64,000 nt of DNA from Gorsachius magnificus (lineage: Eukaryota; Chordata; Aves; Pelecaniformes; Ardeidae). Shown one piece after another: positions 12,297 to 24,996 of this stretch. The notes beneath the pieces are model-generated. The model was given only the letters and a program-made list of their open reading frames with translations. It ran no database searches and was not told the origin of the DNA. The stretch is taken from the NCBI GenBank assembly GCA_034008185.1, contig CM067086.1, positions 64,908,985 to 64,972,984 on the forward strand. Direction: 5' to 3'. Each line of letters starts with the position of its first letter. The first letter of the stretch is position 1. A program made the translations under genes and the position numbers.

Positions 12297-15200
12297 GTTT
12301 GTGGGGTTTTTGTTGTTTTTTATTTTTTTTCCATTGGGCCTGCTTACGCTGACAGTGACCTTATCTGTATTTAACCTTGCCTTCCAGAATCTTGAAGAGA
12401 AGCATGGATTTAAGCAGTCCTAAAGAAAGATTAAGCCATCGTTTTAGCTAATCTTCATGCAAAGGAGGCTGCCTGCTCTTCCTGTCTTGGGTTTGAGAAA
12501 TTCTGTTGTACTACAGCATATCTCTGAGGAAGGACTTGAGAGATGATGTTAACAGCCCACCTTACACTAATTTTTACTCTTAATTGCGTGTGATAAGCCT
12601 GCTGTCAGCAAAGTAGCATTTTCTTCTTGAAAAAGGGGTCCTGTCATTTGTTGTACTGCAGCATGAAAGTGTTTTTCAGTTTTCTCTCTGAGGAGTTTGA
12701 CGATCAGTGTCTGCGGCTTGGTGATTATTTTCACTTTGAACCCAGAGCTGTTGCTAGGAGGTTTACGGGAACTTTACAGTCACAGTGTTCCCCATGGACT
12801 TCTTGCAGTGTACCTGATAGAGTTGTGAGGTCTCTAATCACCAGTCAGTTCTTTGGGACATGCCTTTGGGTCTTCAATTTGTCCCTTCTTAAAAAGCTTC
12901 CTGCCAAAATAATTCTCTTCAAAGGCACTGGGGCCCTTAGTCCAAAGCCACTGGAGGTCTTAGGGCTCTCAAAAACCTTCAAACTGTGGCATTTCTGCTA
13001 CCTGCAGAACAATCTCATGTATTTCCCAGAAGACAGTCACAGCTCATCTCCTCTGAGACCTCATTAGAAGATGCACAGATTTTTCTCTGTGGATTTATGG
13101 CTTGGCCCTGTATCCTGGCAGCAAGAGGGTTGCTGCTAGCTGTCGTTGATCCTTCTGTCCTGCCCTTCCCTTCTGGCAGATCTGCAGAGAGCTCTTAGAC
13201 CTGCTGGGAATACCTGAACCAGGGTAGCCTCAGAGTACAAGCTGGTGTCAGGACAAACTCCTTTGTCCATCCTTCTTCACGGCTTTCTCTCATGAGAGCT
13301 GAAGCTATGTTTCAGCTGACTGTTCCCCAGGGCAGGATATGGCTTTCATCAGGAGACAGCTTCCTTGCATCTTCCAGCCAAATAGCTGGAGTGATGTGAG
13401 GCGTCTCAAGCTGTCCTCCCAGAAACTGGGAGAGATCTGGTTGAATTCGTGGTGGCTAGCTCTGGTGCAAGAGCATTTTGGGTTTTGCAAGGGAGGTGAT
13501 CTCTGGCTGTTGCATGATGCTTTGTAACATGGAGCACTGCTGGCAATTGAACGTTGCTTTGTCCCTGCAGACCGAGATCAGGAGGGATTAGAACAGAGCA
13601 AGAGTTTCACGAAAAGCTCCTTGATTTTTATCAGAAAGACGCTGGATCACAAGACTGCTGGCACCCCCTGGAGTGCACCAGGACCCAGCAAAGCCCTTCG
13701 CAGAACTTACTGCCCTTATGGATGAGGGAGGCTTAAAAATTTGGCTTTTTTTACATCTTTGGAGGAATGGTAGCTTCAGGGCTGTTGTGAAATCTGTACG
13801 GTGCCGTGTATGGTTGTAGCAAATCTTCCTGAAGGATCCCTCTGACATCTTCTTTGGGGTGTCCAAAAACTGCCTGCAGTGTCGCCCTGGAAGGGGTGTA
13901 TTTCACCATATGCAGGGCAGTGGCAGATCAGTGTTTTGAGGCTCGACAGGATCCCCGTTTGCCGTCCTATGCTGGGTGGCTTTGAAGAGCACACAGGTAC
14001 AGTAACTGGTCTCAAAAACCTCTTACCCTGCTGGCTCTGAGATGTTCTGCCTCCGATCTTCACAGGCAAAGCTTCTGTGCAAATGCACGATCTCTGCTAG
14101 AGCTCTTGCTCTTCAAGCCAATTCTCCTCAGCATTGTTCCTCATTTCCAGTTTCTTTCTTTTATTCTGTGTTCTTCTTCCACACCAATTTCCACTGTTTC
14201 TCACCTGCCTTTTAGTGAATTGGTGTGGTATCTCTGCTTTTCCCTTGTATCCTCCGGCATCTCCTTCCTTCCTGACCAAGTACTCTGTGTCCTTTGTGCT
14301 AGCTTTTGCAGTCGTTTCCTGACAACATCCACAGTCACTGAGGTGGGGTTTGTAAAGCTTGTCTTTTCTTTAAAGTCAGTCCTGGGCCTGAAGTCTGCCA
14401 TGGGATACATTTAAAATCTCTGGTTTTAAAAATCTTTACAAGAAAGCCTAGGAGCATCCGCTTTGCTTTTACAGACAGGAGAATGTCAGCAAACTGCTGG
14501 GTTGGCCAAAATGATGTGGTCATTAAATCACTGTGATGTTTTTCATTGTCAGGTTGAAGTTCTACCACTTGAGCCTAAAAATAAAGTGCTTTCAGTTCTG
14601 CATGTGCAGGCAAACCATCGCTTTATGTTAAATGGATTGATTAAATGTTCTGCTTAAGTGTGCTCAGTGAAGCAAGTGCTACCAAAACTGGATCATCTTC
14701 TCTGCTGAAACATCCTTTTCATTCCTAAGACTTCTTTTAAGAAATCAGAGGGCCTATTTAAGCTCAGTCTTGAACATTCAAAATGGGCTGAATTTTGCCA
14801 AACTTGATCCTTTTCATGAGAGTCACTTGCTATCCAGTAAGCACAAATTTAGTAGTGGGTAAATTAAAGTGGCATCAGGTACATGGTGGAGTGGGTGCAG
14901 CAAGTTTACGCTCTGCCCTTGAAAGTTTGTGATTCCTGCTGACGCCAATGTAGTCCTATTTGTAAGCGAAGTAAGAATTCGGCAGTTGTTTCCACGCTGG
15001 CTAGGCAGCCTGGCGGTCAGAGATCACTTGTATTTGGGTGTCACAAGGGCTGACAGCTTCCCCGGCAGCTTGAGCTGCTGCAAAGCTTCAGTTTTAATTG
15101 TTTTTACAGAAACCTCACTCTTGAATTTAAACCTTTCTTCAGGCAAAGGTGGATGCAGGTGTGGGCAATCACTAGCTGCACCGCTGCTGATGGGAATGGG

Positions 15201-18200
15201 TCCTGTGCTTTCGACTGAAGGTGGGTAGTTACACCAATGTTAATGGAGTAACTCCTTGAACCAGGTGACTGAAACTGCTAAACCTAGCTGGTCAGAAAGA
15301 TACGTTTTAAAGTCACAGCTCAAGCCTTTACTTCTTTTAGCCTTGTCTTGAAGCTTTGACTGCTATCTTAACACTGTAACAGAACCAGTTTCTAGGAAGT
15401 ATGTTGTTGCCTTCCTCATTTTTTGCTGCTTTTGGTAAAACAGATGTCTCCTTGGTATAGCATTTGCTCTAGATTCCCCCACCACACAGACACTTTCACA
15501 GGTTTTTTTCTCCAGAGAAGATAGATGAGTGCGATCAGAAGACCTCAGACAACTTGCACAGCCCCTGCAAAAAGCCCCTGGGCCTTTGACTCTTCCTCAG
15601 AGCAGCGTTTTGGAGGTTTCAGAGGCGTACAATTTCTGATGAAGCAGCCCAGTCAACTGCACGTGCACAATTGTTTTACAGCTAAATGAGCTGAGATGAT
15701 TTTTATAAGTTACTCTTTTTCTGAAGATGGACACATTTGTCTATTGTTTAAGGGCAGATTTTCAAACAGACTTGGTTGTCATGTTTGCTTCTGAGTGAAA
15801 GGTGCGTGTTTCAAACTGAAGGTCTTTGGAGAAGTTCCTGCTCTAATATTTATGGCTGCATCCAAGCAACTTTAGGCTGCATTGATGTTGCTGTGTTAGT
15901 TTTTCTTATTGACTGAATAGGCCTTGTGGTCTTCATCAATTTAAGTGGAACTTGGGCCATCTTTGGCTTTACTTGGGCTGTTTAGCGAAGGAATAGAAAC
16001 TCCCAAGGTTAATCCTTTCTCTGCCCGTTGAGGACCTCTGGTCCCATCAGGCTTTCCTACAGTCCTTGTCACAGCTGGAGCGGGGAAGCGGGGCAGGGGA
16101 GCTCTTTGCTTTGGGAGGTCAGGTATAACTCTGGTCATCATCAGCTGCCCACAGCTCCCAAGCATATTTCTCACAAAGCAGTACCTGAGTACTGGGAGTT
16201 ACCTGAATCTCCTGCTCCGTTAGTTACTAATTCTCAGGGAGCTCAGTAGCTTGCCTTCTCCTTTCACGGTTTGCTCATGCCATGTGTAGAGAATTAGATT
16301 CCAGGCTGTGTTTTCAGGTGGCTTTGTCCAAATGTGCTATATAGTTTCCCTCTTTCCAGATTGAAGTATTGTTTCTTTTTGAAAATTGAGTTTTCCACAC
16401 TATTATAAGCTGTTTGGATAAAAGCCTGAAGGGATGAAACACTGCACAGTGTGGTGCTTGGATCGGACCTGCAGGGAATGGACATATGTATTGAGCTGGT
16501 GGGTGCTCTCTAAAGAGTCACGCCAGGTCACATAAATTAGAGCAGCCATTTAACTGCTATAAATTGCTCTGGCTTAGGTCAGGCTGAGATCAACTATGAT
16601 TAGAGAATTGTGGAGCTCTGAACAGCTCCCTGATTTATGCTAAGAAGATTCTTCTGGAAGCAAAATTTGACTTGATATTTTTAATGGGTTCTTGAGACAA
16701 AAATGTCGAGGTGAGGGCTTGTTTCCTAACGGTTTGTATTAAATCTATTGTTGATGTTCTGAAGCTTAAATATGCTTACAGCTTCTTTAACTGAAAGAAT
16801 AGTCTCAGGATATTTTACAGATATGTTGAATATCAGCTATGATATCGCAGCAATAAACACATCAAACTGTGGGCTGCTGGAATCATTTATAGCCTGTGTA
16901 TGCAGAGGCTTTGTACATCACTGGGCGTTGTGCCTGACAACTGCAAGGTTGTTAATTATTATGCCATAATTCATCAGTTGAAGTATCTTGCAGCACTGTT
17001 ATTAAGCTAAATTCTGAGGCCTTTGCTAGGTCATTAAGCAAAAAGTAAGTAAAGACTGATTTACTCCATTATTAATCAATGAAATAAATATATCCTGAAG
17101 TCCTGTTTTAAAAAGCAATGTACTGCTTGGGTGAAAAGTGACTAAATTAAGTAAAAATTTGTAAAAAGAAGAATAAGTAACTCTTCCCATCAGTTTAAAT
17201 AATTTTGGAAAATAGTTATTATTTCTGCAGAGCCATATGAACCCAGACCAGTTCCTAATTTGAGGAGCTACTAGGCTCACTGGAAACAATGAGGAATGTG
17301 CTGGAATTTTACCCAGTAAAGTAAGTTTTGTTCTTGTTCTGTGATCTGCTCCCTTCCTCCTGTCTTGTGGCTCTGCTGTGGTATGCAACTGGGCACCCTC
17401 TTTACTGTCCCAGTATAGACAAGACAACATTTTTTCAGATCTCCCATCAAATCTTACGAGCTTCTTGGTGGTCTTGGCCTTGGCTTCAAGGCCCTGAAAT
17501 TCATGACCTACCTTGGGTAAGACACAGACCTCAAAAAATGAGCTGTGCAAGGGGTGGCCTTGGCCATCTGGAGATTATTTGGTCCTAGGTATATGAGTGA
17601 TGCTGTCACAGTCAACAATAGAGTCACTTCTGAAATACCAGGATTTGTGTTTTCCTGGTCCCTCTGCTCTCTCTGGTGCTCAGGTTTATTTCTTCTTCCT
17701 TGGTATGTGACTGACCAGGGTCAGGCTGGATTTCAGGCATGAGTTTCCAGACCACTCCTGTGGCAGCAGCATGGTGTGACCCTTCAGCAGGAGCCAGGTC
17801 CTTCCCACTGGATGGCACTGGTCAACCCCCAGTTTAGCTCCCCAGACCTCATAGCCAACTCCTGAACCAAGCCCAGCTCTGGGTTCCCCTGCATGGTCCA
17901 TTGCTGCTGCCAGCAATGCTTTCAGTTTCCAGGGCCATCTCTAGGTTTGAAGGCCTTTTGGAAGTGCCAACTCAATGGCTTCCCACAGGGAAAGGAGATC
18001 AAATTTGGGAGCCTCTCAGCTGAGTGGCCTGTGAGGTTTCCAGTTTTTTTGACCTGCTTTTGCGCCAGTATCTGGCAGGCTTAAATCCCACAGTACTGAA
18101 GAGTTAGGAGTAAATATTTACTCTTCTTTCTGTTGTGGTAGCCCCTGAGAGGCTGTCTCCGAAATGTGAAGCGTGTCATGCTGTTCATACACTTGCATTT

Positions 18201-19437
18201 GAGATGGATCCTGCCCCAAGAGCAGCCAGTTCAAGTGGACAAGGAAGCTGCAGAGAGTATTAAGAGTATTAGAACAAAGTCAGGAGGGTGTCTGTAGCAG
18301 AGGCAGATATTAAACAAACTCCTCACGAGCTCCCTTCCGCTGCAGACCATGGTACTTTCTGTAAGCAGGCTGCCGTCTCATCGGGCTGGGCTGCGGGGGA
18401 TACATTTTGTAGGCACATCATGTCTGCCATCACCCCACCAAATGAAGGGAAGTTGGAGAATGCTTTTGTTGCTTTTTTTTTTTTTAATGTTCCATAAGGA
18501 TGCAAGCCGCTAGATCATTAGAATGAACTTTTCCCCATATTTCAAAGCCAATCACTTGTTTTGACATTTGCAATCTGGCTCTTCGCTTGTGTTTTTCTGG
18601 TGGTTGTGTTGAAACGAGCAGCCTGTGTTTTCTCTTTCTGTTTACGTGACTTGAAACGAGAAGTTCGAGCATCTATTAAATTCCCATTGAGAGACAAGCG
18701 CTGAAACGTGAGCTAGGTAAGATTTCATGCATCTTCCCTAATATTTATAGTTTGGTGATTTAAAGCATAGAAAGTAATCGCATTTGTTGGGTAAGAAACG
18801 TGTTCCAGCCCGTTCCTATTACCCCGGGATGGCCAAGGAGGGAAGCACTAGTGGGTAAGAACTGCAGTAGAGACAGAGCAGGGGACTGACAGTGGCTGGC
18901 TGGTACCGGAGGCAGTTTCTCTTCTACTGAAGTGTCTATTTCTGGCTCATGCATATTATGGCACAGATATTTCCCAGAAGGTAATGTAGCTTTTATTTGA
19001 AGCCAGCTCTTTCTGCTGACTCCAGGTGGAAAGCCAGGGTATTTGGGTTGCGGGTTTCTATGTGCAATCCACCTTCAGTGTAATAGGGAAAAGGGGCCCC
19101 GTTCTGCTCTGGGTTTTATGTAAGGCTGGATCCAGCAATTTGCATGGCCAACCTGTGGCTTTTGAGCCACGTGTGGCTTAAGCACAATACAAACGGGGTG
19201 GCTTTGTGCAGCTGGCGGTGGATCTATGCTGACGGAGGTCCTGTGGGATGAAGGGGGAAGTAAGACACTATTGACCAGGGCTGCAACAGCAAGGCTAGCC
19301 CAGCATCGTCCTGTAGTGTGGTGGGGAGCAATGAGCCTTTGGGGAGCTGCTGACCCCTGCTTGTGAGCCCTGTTTGGACTTGTTTTTTGCTCTCTGAAGG
19401 ATATAGTCACTGGATCCCAGCTAAATGGAAAAAACAA
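12297..19437. other. Non-coding DNA, no gene recognised
   Basis: Open frames of up to 174 codons (17026-17550, minus) and 146 codons (12627-13067, plus) have no recognisable domain, and overlapping frames on the other strand are equally open. At 15752-15768 the phrase GGGCAGATTTTCAAACA matches the terminus of the candidate repeat at 33664, which suggests a small related fragment. Confidence 0.5.
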
Positions 19438-19688
19438 TAATGGTTTGAAGTTGCGCCAGGGCAGGTTTAGGCTAGACATTAGGAAAAACTTCTTCACAGA
19501 AGGGGTTGTCAGGCTCTGGAATGGGCTGCCCAGGGAGGTGGTCAAGTTCCCATCCCTGGAGGTATTTAACAGAAGGATAGATGAGGTGCTTAGGGACAGG
19601 GTTTAGTGGTGGGATGGCAGGGTTAGGTTAAAGGTTGGACTCGATGATCTTAAAGGTCTTTTCCAACCAAAGCGATTCTATGATTCTC
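19438..19688 (+). mobile_element. CR1 LINE, 3' end, plus orientation
   Basis: The copy runs from GTTGCGCCAGGGCAGG through GAAAAACTTCTTCAC, ATGGGCTGCCCAGGGAGGTGG and TTGGACTCGATGATCTTAAAG to GATTCTATGATTCT. This is the classic CR1 3' coding tail, UTR and 8-mer terminus. About 250 bases remain. It closely resembles the copy at 30.3 kb (both have GCGATTCTATGATTC). The 156-codon minus-strand frame overlapping it is antisense. Confidence 0.95.
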
Positions 19689-20704
19689 TAAGTTTGGGGT
19701 ATGCTGCCCGCAACGCTGGCCTCCCTGTTGTGGTAATTCATTGCTGTTGTAATTATAGCAGAGCTGTTTTATGTAGGCTTTACAAAGTTAAGTACAGGAT
19801 GGTCGAATGTTATCATCTGTAGGGAGGGATCGTACAAGGCTAACCTTTGCCAAACCTAGCCTTGTCCCAGGGCTGATCCTTTTTAGCTCTGGGATGCACA
19901 GCAAGGCCGGGACACTGCTGGCTCCTTGCTCGGGCTCCTTGCGCGAAGGCAGGGAGATTTGTGCCGCAGACGGCTGCTGCGAGGCAGTCAGCTGTCTGGG
20001 GGTGTTTTGATGTGCTCTCAGGATACCTCGTCTGCCACTCCGTGGCTGCTTTGTGGCAGCGGAGATGCACCACGCAGCCAGAGCCAGGGTCAGAGTCTGC
20101 CTAGGGGCTCTGCACTGCAGTTTAGGAGTTGTCGCTATTTCTCTCTTCAGAGTTGCAGTCAGAGACCAGAAAAAGCTTCAGCTGCTGCATGGACAAGAAG
20201 GCATGCCAGATCAGACCTGCAATTTGTCTTCAGCTGGGTTCAGCCTCAGATTTGTCAGAGAAAAATGCATGACAACTGCTCACCAGATGCCAGATATGTT
20301 AGTATTTTGTCCATCATCAACGAATGAGCTGCAGCAAACTGGGAAAATACACGTGAAGGAGTATAGTGCTATGGTGCAGAAAAGCTGTGTTTTGCCAATG
20401 TGAGCAGCACGGGAAGAAAAAAATAACAGCACAGAACATGGTTAACCTTGGTCACGAAGTGCCTAGAGCTGAAATCCATCACTGTTACAGCTCTGCAAGG
20501 GGAGAGAGATATAGGGAAACTGTATGAATAGGAAAATCCAGTTGCAGTAGCTGCTGTTGTGCCATTCCTGTCTTCTCTGGCGCAGATGGAAAAGATGAGG
20601 GGTCAGCTTTGATGGATCCCTATGTGTGCACCTATTACCCTCTGCCTCCTTTGTACCTGTCCAAGTGTTGCTGTAAGGCTCACTGCCCTGGAGTGGTGTG
20701 GTTA
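19689..20704. other. Non-coding DNA, no gene recognised
   Basis: Nothing recognisable. Three overlapping open frames (up to 133 codons) between 19.8 and 20.4 kb have no family signature. Confidence 0.5.
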
Positions 20705-21110
20705 TTCATCGAATATATATAAAATGATATATGTTCCTTTTCCGCGTTAAGTAAAGGTGGCCCGTCCACCTAGGTAAAGACTGGTAATTATTGTCTTTTG
20801 GCAGGATAGATGACACATCATAACTCCAATCCCATTATCGTCCCTACATACTATCGCAACCCTATTATGTCATGCTCACCCTTTTGCCTAAGATTTTGTC
20901 ACCCTCAGCACTCTCCTGGGGGGTCTGGCTCCTGCCTTAGATAAATAGATAGAAAGAATCAGCTTATTTACAGTTCATTAAATATTACCATTACAATTCA
21001 TTAATTCATTAAGATCTTAAAACAGTCTGTGCTTGACTAGCAAATATATGCACAATATCCAGTGAAGAAAATAACGCTTGATTTGATAAACGACGAGCAA
21101 TCTTTTCCTG
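20705..21110 (-). other. Putative 3' UTR of the R2-like element
   Basis: This segment directly follows the stop codon of the RLE frame on the minus strand. It is AT-rich, with a few G-rich phrases (read on the minus strand, GGGTTGCGATAGTATG and GGACGATAATGGGATTGG) and some retained CpG. R2 elements carry a structured 3' UTR of a few hundred bases. I infer the identity only from position. The lower end near 20705 was chosen because it falls at an ATATATA-rich stretch. Confidence 0.3.
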
Positions 21111-22010
21111 TCAGGAACTAGAGAGTCCTAAGTCTTTTAATAACTTGTAATTGCCTTGATACCATTTTCCACATGCTCCTAAAGGAAATCCCTTAAACTT
21201 AATAGTATCGGTATTCGTCAGTTCTTGAATTTGATCTTTTAGGTGTTGATATTTCTTAACTTTCTCTGCCACTGCATCCGCCAAAGATATTGATTTATTC
21301 TCATAACTAACGGTGATGTCTACTACTAGGGCCTGATCTCCTTTAACAAATAGCAGGTCCAGTTTATATGGTTCATTTTGTTCATCTTTCAGCAGTGGCT
21401 CCTGGAATACTACCCATTCCTTCTTTTTGGCCTCATCCGCCAATAATTCCCATAGTCGGTTATGTCTCTTAATCCTAGCATCCTGTACCTCTGGGCAGTA
21501 CCTGGTAATAGGCAAACAGGTCTCATTCTCTGCCTGACAACATCAGCACAATTCAATTTGAGTCTCTTGACTGCCCCTTGCTAAAAATTCTCTTGTGGGC
21601 TAGACATCAGCTCTTGGCTGTAATGGCGTGGTGAGCTTTCTGTGGGGAATGCCTCTACAGAATTTTAGCTAGTTGTTACCAATTTTATCCTTCTCAAAGC
21701 TGGAAATTCCACGGCCCCAGGATACCAACTTGGTCCAATTCACAAGTTCCTGCTTTTGGCCAGTTGCAGGGTCTAGGAAAGATGACTTTTGGAGCGGATG
21801 TCTCCCATTCTGAGGCTGGTTCCTCACCGCCTCATTCCTCTGATCTCACCATAACTGTTCTTGGGTCCCAAGTGGATGGTATTTCACCCTTACCTCCTCC
21901 TGCTGCAGTCCACAATCTTTCAAATTCTTTCTCAGTGCCTTCCTGCTGAATGACTGCTCTGTATCTTTGTTCTTTTCACCCCCTTTCTTTTCCGCTGCCT
22001 CAGGTGTAAC
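21111..22010 (-). pseudogene. R2-like ORF, C-terminal part (zinc knuckle + RLE)
   Basis: One frame runs about 300 codons on the minus strand, broken by four stops: TGA 21846-21848, TAG 21669-21671, TAG 21600-21602 and TGA 21543-21545. Reading toward low coordinates, a basic linker leads to PTREFLARG just after the 21600 stop. A degenerate CCHC knuckle (about 21495-21548) follows, with NETCLPITRYCPE where the usual histidine is proline, and then ARIKRHN, an R2-type signature. The last 134 codons (21111-21515) are uninterrupted. They hold KLD, 12 residues, then D in VVDITVSYE (normally PD, 12-14 residues, D), then EKVKKY and a GFPLGACGKW block. It would have encoded the target-nicking endonuclease. 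PD has become LD, so it is probably inactive. The frame is assigned as far as 22010; beyond that a TAA and low-complexity basic sequence make it unclear. Confidence 0.65.
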
Positions 22011-22848
22011 TTAGGTGCCTGCCTTTGGAAGGGCTCTGCGGACCTGTCCATGCCCTGTCTGTGATCTCCTGGCTCTCTTTGCTCTGCAGAGCTGCTCTTT
22101 GTTGCCCGTTTAAGACAACTTCTCACAAAGTACCCTCACACTTTCACCTCTGCTGCCCTTTGCACAAGGGAGGCATCCTCTAAGCAGCCACATCCTTTCT
22201 GCTCGTTCCTCAGATCTCTGCTTAAAAATCTCACCCTCCTGGTGTGCCCCTGAACCTCCACAGAAAGTCCTGTAACCCATCACCTAACACCCAAAGGCAA
22301 ACTCATGGGACTCTCTCAGGACTGACCAAATGCTCCGCTTTGTGTCTCTGTTCTTAATGCCTGGTGGGAACGGAAGCCCTAAGCTGGGTGACTTCCACAG
22401 CAAGCAGTTGTGTTAAAAAAAGTCAGTCTTCCTGAATATTTTCACTCTCTGTCAGCAGAAGTGACCTGAAACTCCTGCTTTTCATTAGGCACCCTGGAGA
22501 AACCTTGCTATGAAATACTCTTTCTCCCTTGATGTGAAACACTTTGAATTGGGAGAAGAAAGTGTTTTCAGTTAGGTTTTTTTTGACCGTGGCTACCACA
22601 GTGGGGTGCTGGCTTGTCAGTCAGATAAATGTAATATGTGATCATACAGTCTGTCTAACCTGCCCTTGCTTTGGAGTTTGGAGTTCATCCAGAGCAGGAA
22701 AAAAGTCCTGTCCTGGGATGCTGTTGAACCATACTGTAAGTGAACGGCATTGAAGCAGAGACCTGGTAGTTTTGGTCAGTTGAAATGGTATGTACAGATC
22801 CAAATAGGATTTGTGGCCATAAAGGGTACCCCAGCTTTCCATCCTGTC

Positions 22849-22920
22849 CTCCCCCCCCCCCAAAAAAAAAACCCAACCAAAAAAAAAAACCCCAACCAAA
22901 ACCACCCACCTAAAAAAACC
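22849..22920. repeat. Strand-asymmetric A/C tract
   Basis: About 70 bases made almost only of A and C on the plus strand: 11 C, about 10 A, then alternating CCC, AACC and A-runs. The minus strand is therefore a G/T tract with several GGG runs. Confidence 0.85.
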
Positions 22921-24996
22921 CAGCAGCTTTTTTTATTGGAGCTGAGAGGCTTGTTCTCCTTGAGACGGCATCTCTGTTTTCAAAGTGAAGCTGTAGTCTT
23001 TGCCCACTGGAAGCACAACGCCAACGCCTGTACAACGTATGTACAATGTAGTTGCACCCGAGTGGAACTAACACAGGTCGGAGCCTTGCTAAACACAAAC
23101 TTGCACGTCTCTGCAGCTGGATCGCCACTGTCTACAAGATACTGAGCATGCTGACCTGTTTCCAGGATAATCACCCTAAAATCTTTTTCCTTCTTTTACC
23201 TGTAGAGTAAATGTTATGGTAGATCACACGGCAGGGAGAGGAGCAGTAGCTGACGCTGTGACATGTCAGTCGGCTTAGGATATGCTTGGGTGTGCTTCCA
23301 CAGGTGTAAAAGAAGGGGAGGGGGGAGAATATCAACAGGACTTGAAATATTTGATGTTTGTTTGAGCTCAGACACCTTATTTGAGTCTCTGGAACTGGCA
23401 AATAGGCACTGAAGTCAAAGCAGTCAGAATCTGTCAGTATTTTCCTCATGTAAAGGGCTCTGGTAGGCACCCTCAATTGCTGGCAGAATGTGGTTTGAGG
23501 TGTCTAACTTGAGGCAACGCAGATTTTTGAAACCCTTGGCATCAGATCCTGCCGGGGAGGAAACTTTGACAAACAAAGCAGAAGGGGAGGAGGGGGGAAA
23601 GAGAGGAGGTAGACTGGAAAATGGGCTCTGAGCCTGCAGAGCAGAGCATGGCCTGGATGTGGCTATCGTGGGACTCCTCCGGCTCCACTCCTGCCAATCA
23701 CCTCTCCCTGACCTGCCGAGCTGAGCCACCCGGCTCCATCCCTCCCCCAAATGCTTCCACCCGGGTGATCCTCCTCTCCCTGCCCCTCCTCCCTCAAAGC
23801 AGTTGAAACCTTAATTCCTCATGCACTTCCCTGTCAGTTGTTGTTTATGTCAACTTGCAATATCTGCAAATAGCAAAAAATGAAGCCCTCCCTTCTGGTT
23901 AGCATCCGCAGTCCCTGTTCCCTGGCATGAAGAGTCAAAACAATGTATGTATGATGTGCGGGGAGGCTGCTCGGAGGGTTGGATCAATGCGGAAGGTACT
24001 AGCTGTTACAGAGTTAAGCACTGAAATGAATAAACAAGAGGGATTGAATATACGCTCCCCCAAATTGCAGTGATTTTTCTCACTGAAGCACTGATCCATG
24101 AGGTTTTGAGTCGAGCATTGGGTACATTGATTTAAAAATGCATCCAGTTCTGGCCACAGGCATCTGGCAGGCTGGGGCCTGGGGTGGAACAAGGGAGCAG
24201 CTCAGAGGTTTGTGCTGCTGCTTCCCGCCCTGGCTGCGGTGCCCGCTGCTGTAGGTCCCTGGAGGGGATGGATGAGTGCCCGTCCCCTCTGCAGTTTGGT
24301 ATATGGGGCTGGGGCACAGAGGGGCCCTGTTTCCCCATGGTCACAGGAGCAGGACATGCCCATTACAGCTTTGTAGAGAGTAGAGGGTGTGGATGTGGGC
24401 AATAGTTTTCAAACTGCCTGGTGATTCTGGGGTGTTGCACTTTAAAGGCTATTCCTTTTCCAGAGGTAAAGTCCCACTATCTTCTGAAAATCAGGCCCAT
24501 TTCAGCTTTCACAATACGTACCCCCCAAATCAGCTGTGTTTTTTAACAAAGCCTGGCTTGGGAAACGTCCCTTGAGACACTTGTGAAAGATTCTTGCTTG
24601 CAAAGCTACCTACTGACGTGCTCCTCATTAGCGTGATCGTGTTATTTCAACAATGCCTCCAGTATAAAGGATTTTATTTTATTTTTCCTAATACAAGGTG
24701 TTTGTATTGGATTTTCTTTGGAATTGGATGTTGTGATTGGAGTTTCTGGAGCCTTCTAGGGAGCGTGTGCTCCTTCTTACTTTAACACGGGGCGTATGAG
24801 TAAGGGAGAGGCAGTTTGCCTCTCTTCCCTGCCTCGAAGCGCAACGGAGAGCAATGCTGAGGGTCAGGTTGGTTTCCTGCAGGCCTCTACAGGGGTCACT
24901 TGGCTCTCACTGCAGTTGTCTTGTTCTTCTGGCAGTTTTAAGTTTCACACTGACCTTTAAACTGTAAATACCTTTTTGGGACTAAATGACTAGTGT

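Larger units (their letters stand above)
20705..22126 (-). mobile_element. R2-superclade (RLE) non-LTR retrotransposon, 5'-truncated
   Basis: On the minus strand a decayed coding region (22010 down to 21111) ends in a CCHC-type knuckle and a restriction-like endonuclease domain, the arrangement at the C-terminus of R2-type retrotransposons. The 400 bases after its stop codon are AT-rich, contain several CpG and hold no other recognised element, so they may be its 3' UTR. Both outer ends are estimates. Reverse-transcriptase motifs were not found above 22.1 kb, so the copy looks 5'-truncated. No 28S rDNA flank is visible. R2 is known from several birds, but normally inside 28S genes. Other RLE clades (R4, NeSL, Hero) cannot be excluded. 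Confidence 0.6.

Noticed and set aside
12627..13067. 146-codon plus-strand open frame
   Set aside because: No domain, and no exon-like borders could be supported.
17026..17550. 174-codon minus-strand open frame
   Set aside because: No family signature, and base composition matches the surroundings.
19075..19545. 156-codon minus-strand open frame
   Set aside because: Its first part is antisense CR1 and the rest has no signature.
20800..20890. Mitochondrial-like sequence (numt)
   Set aside because: The C/A-rich phrases look vaguely mitochondrial, but no mitochondrial gene could be read; the putative R2-like 3' UTR explains the position better.
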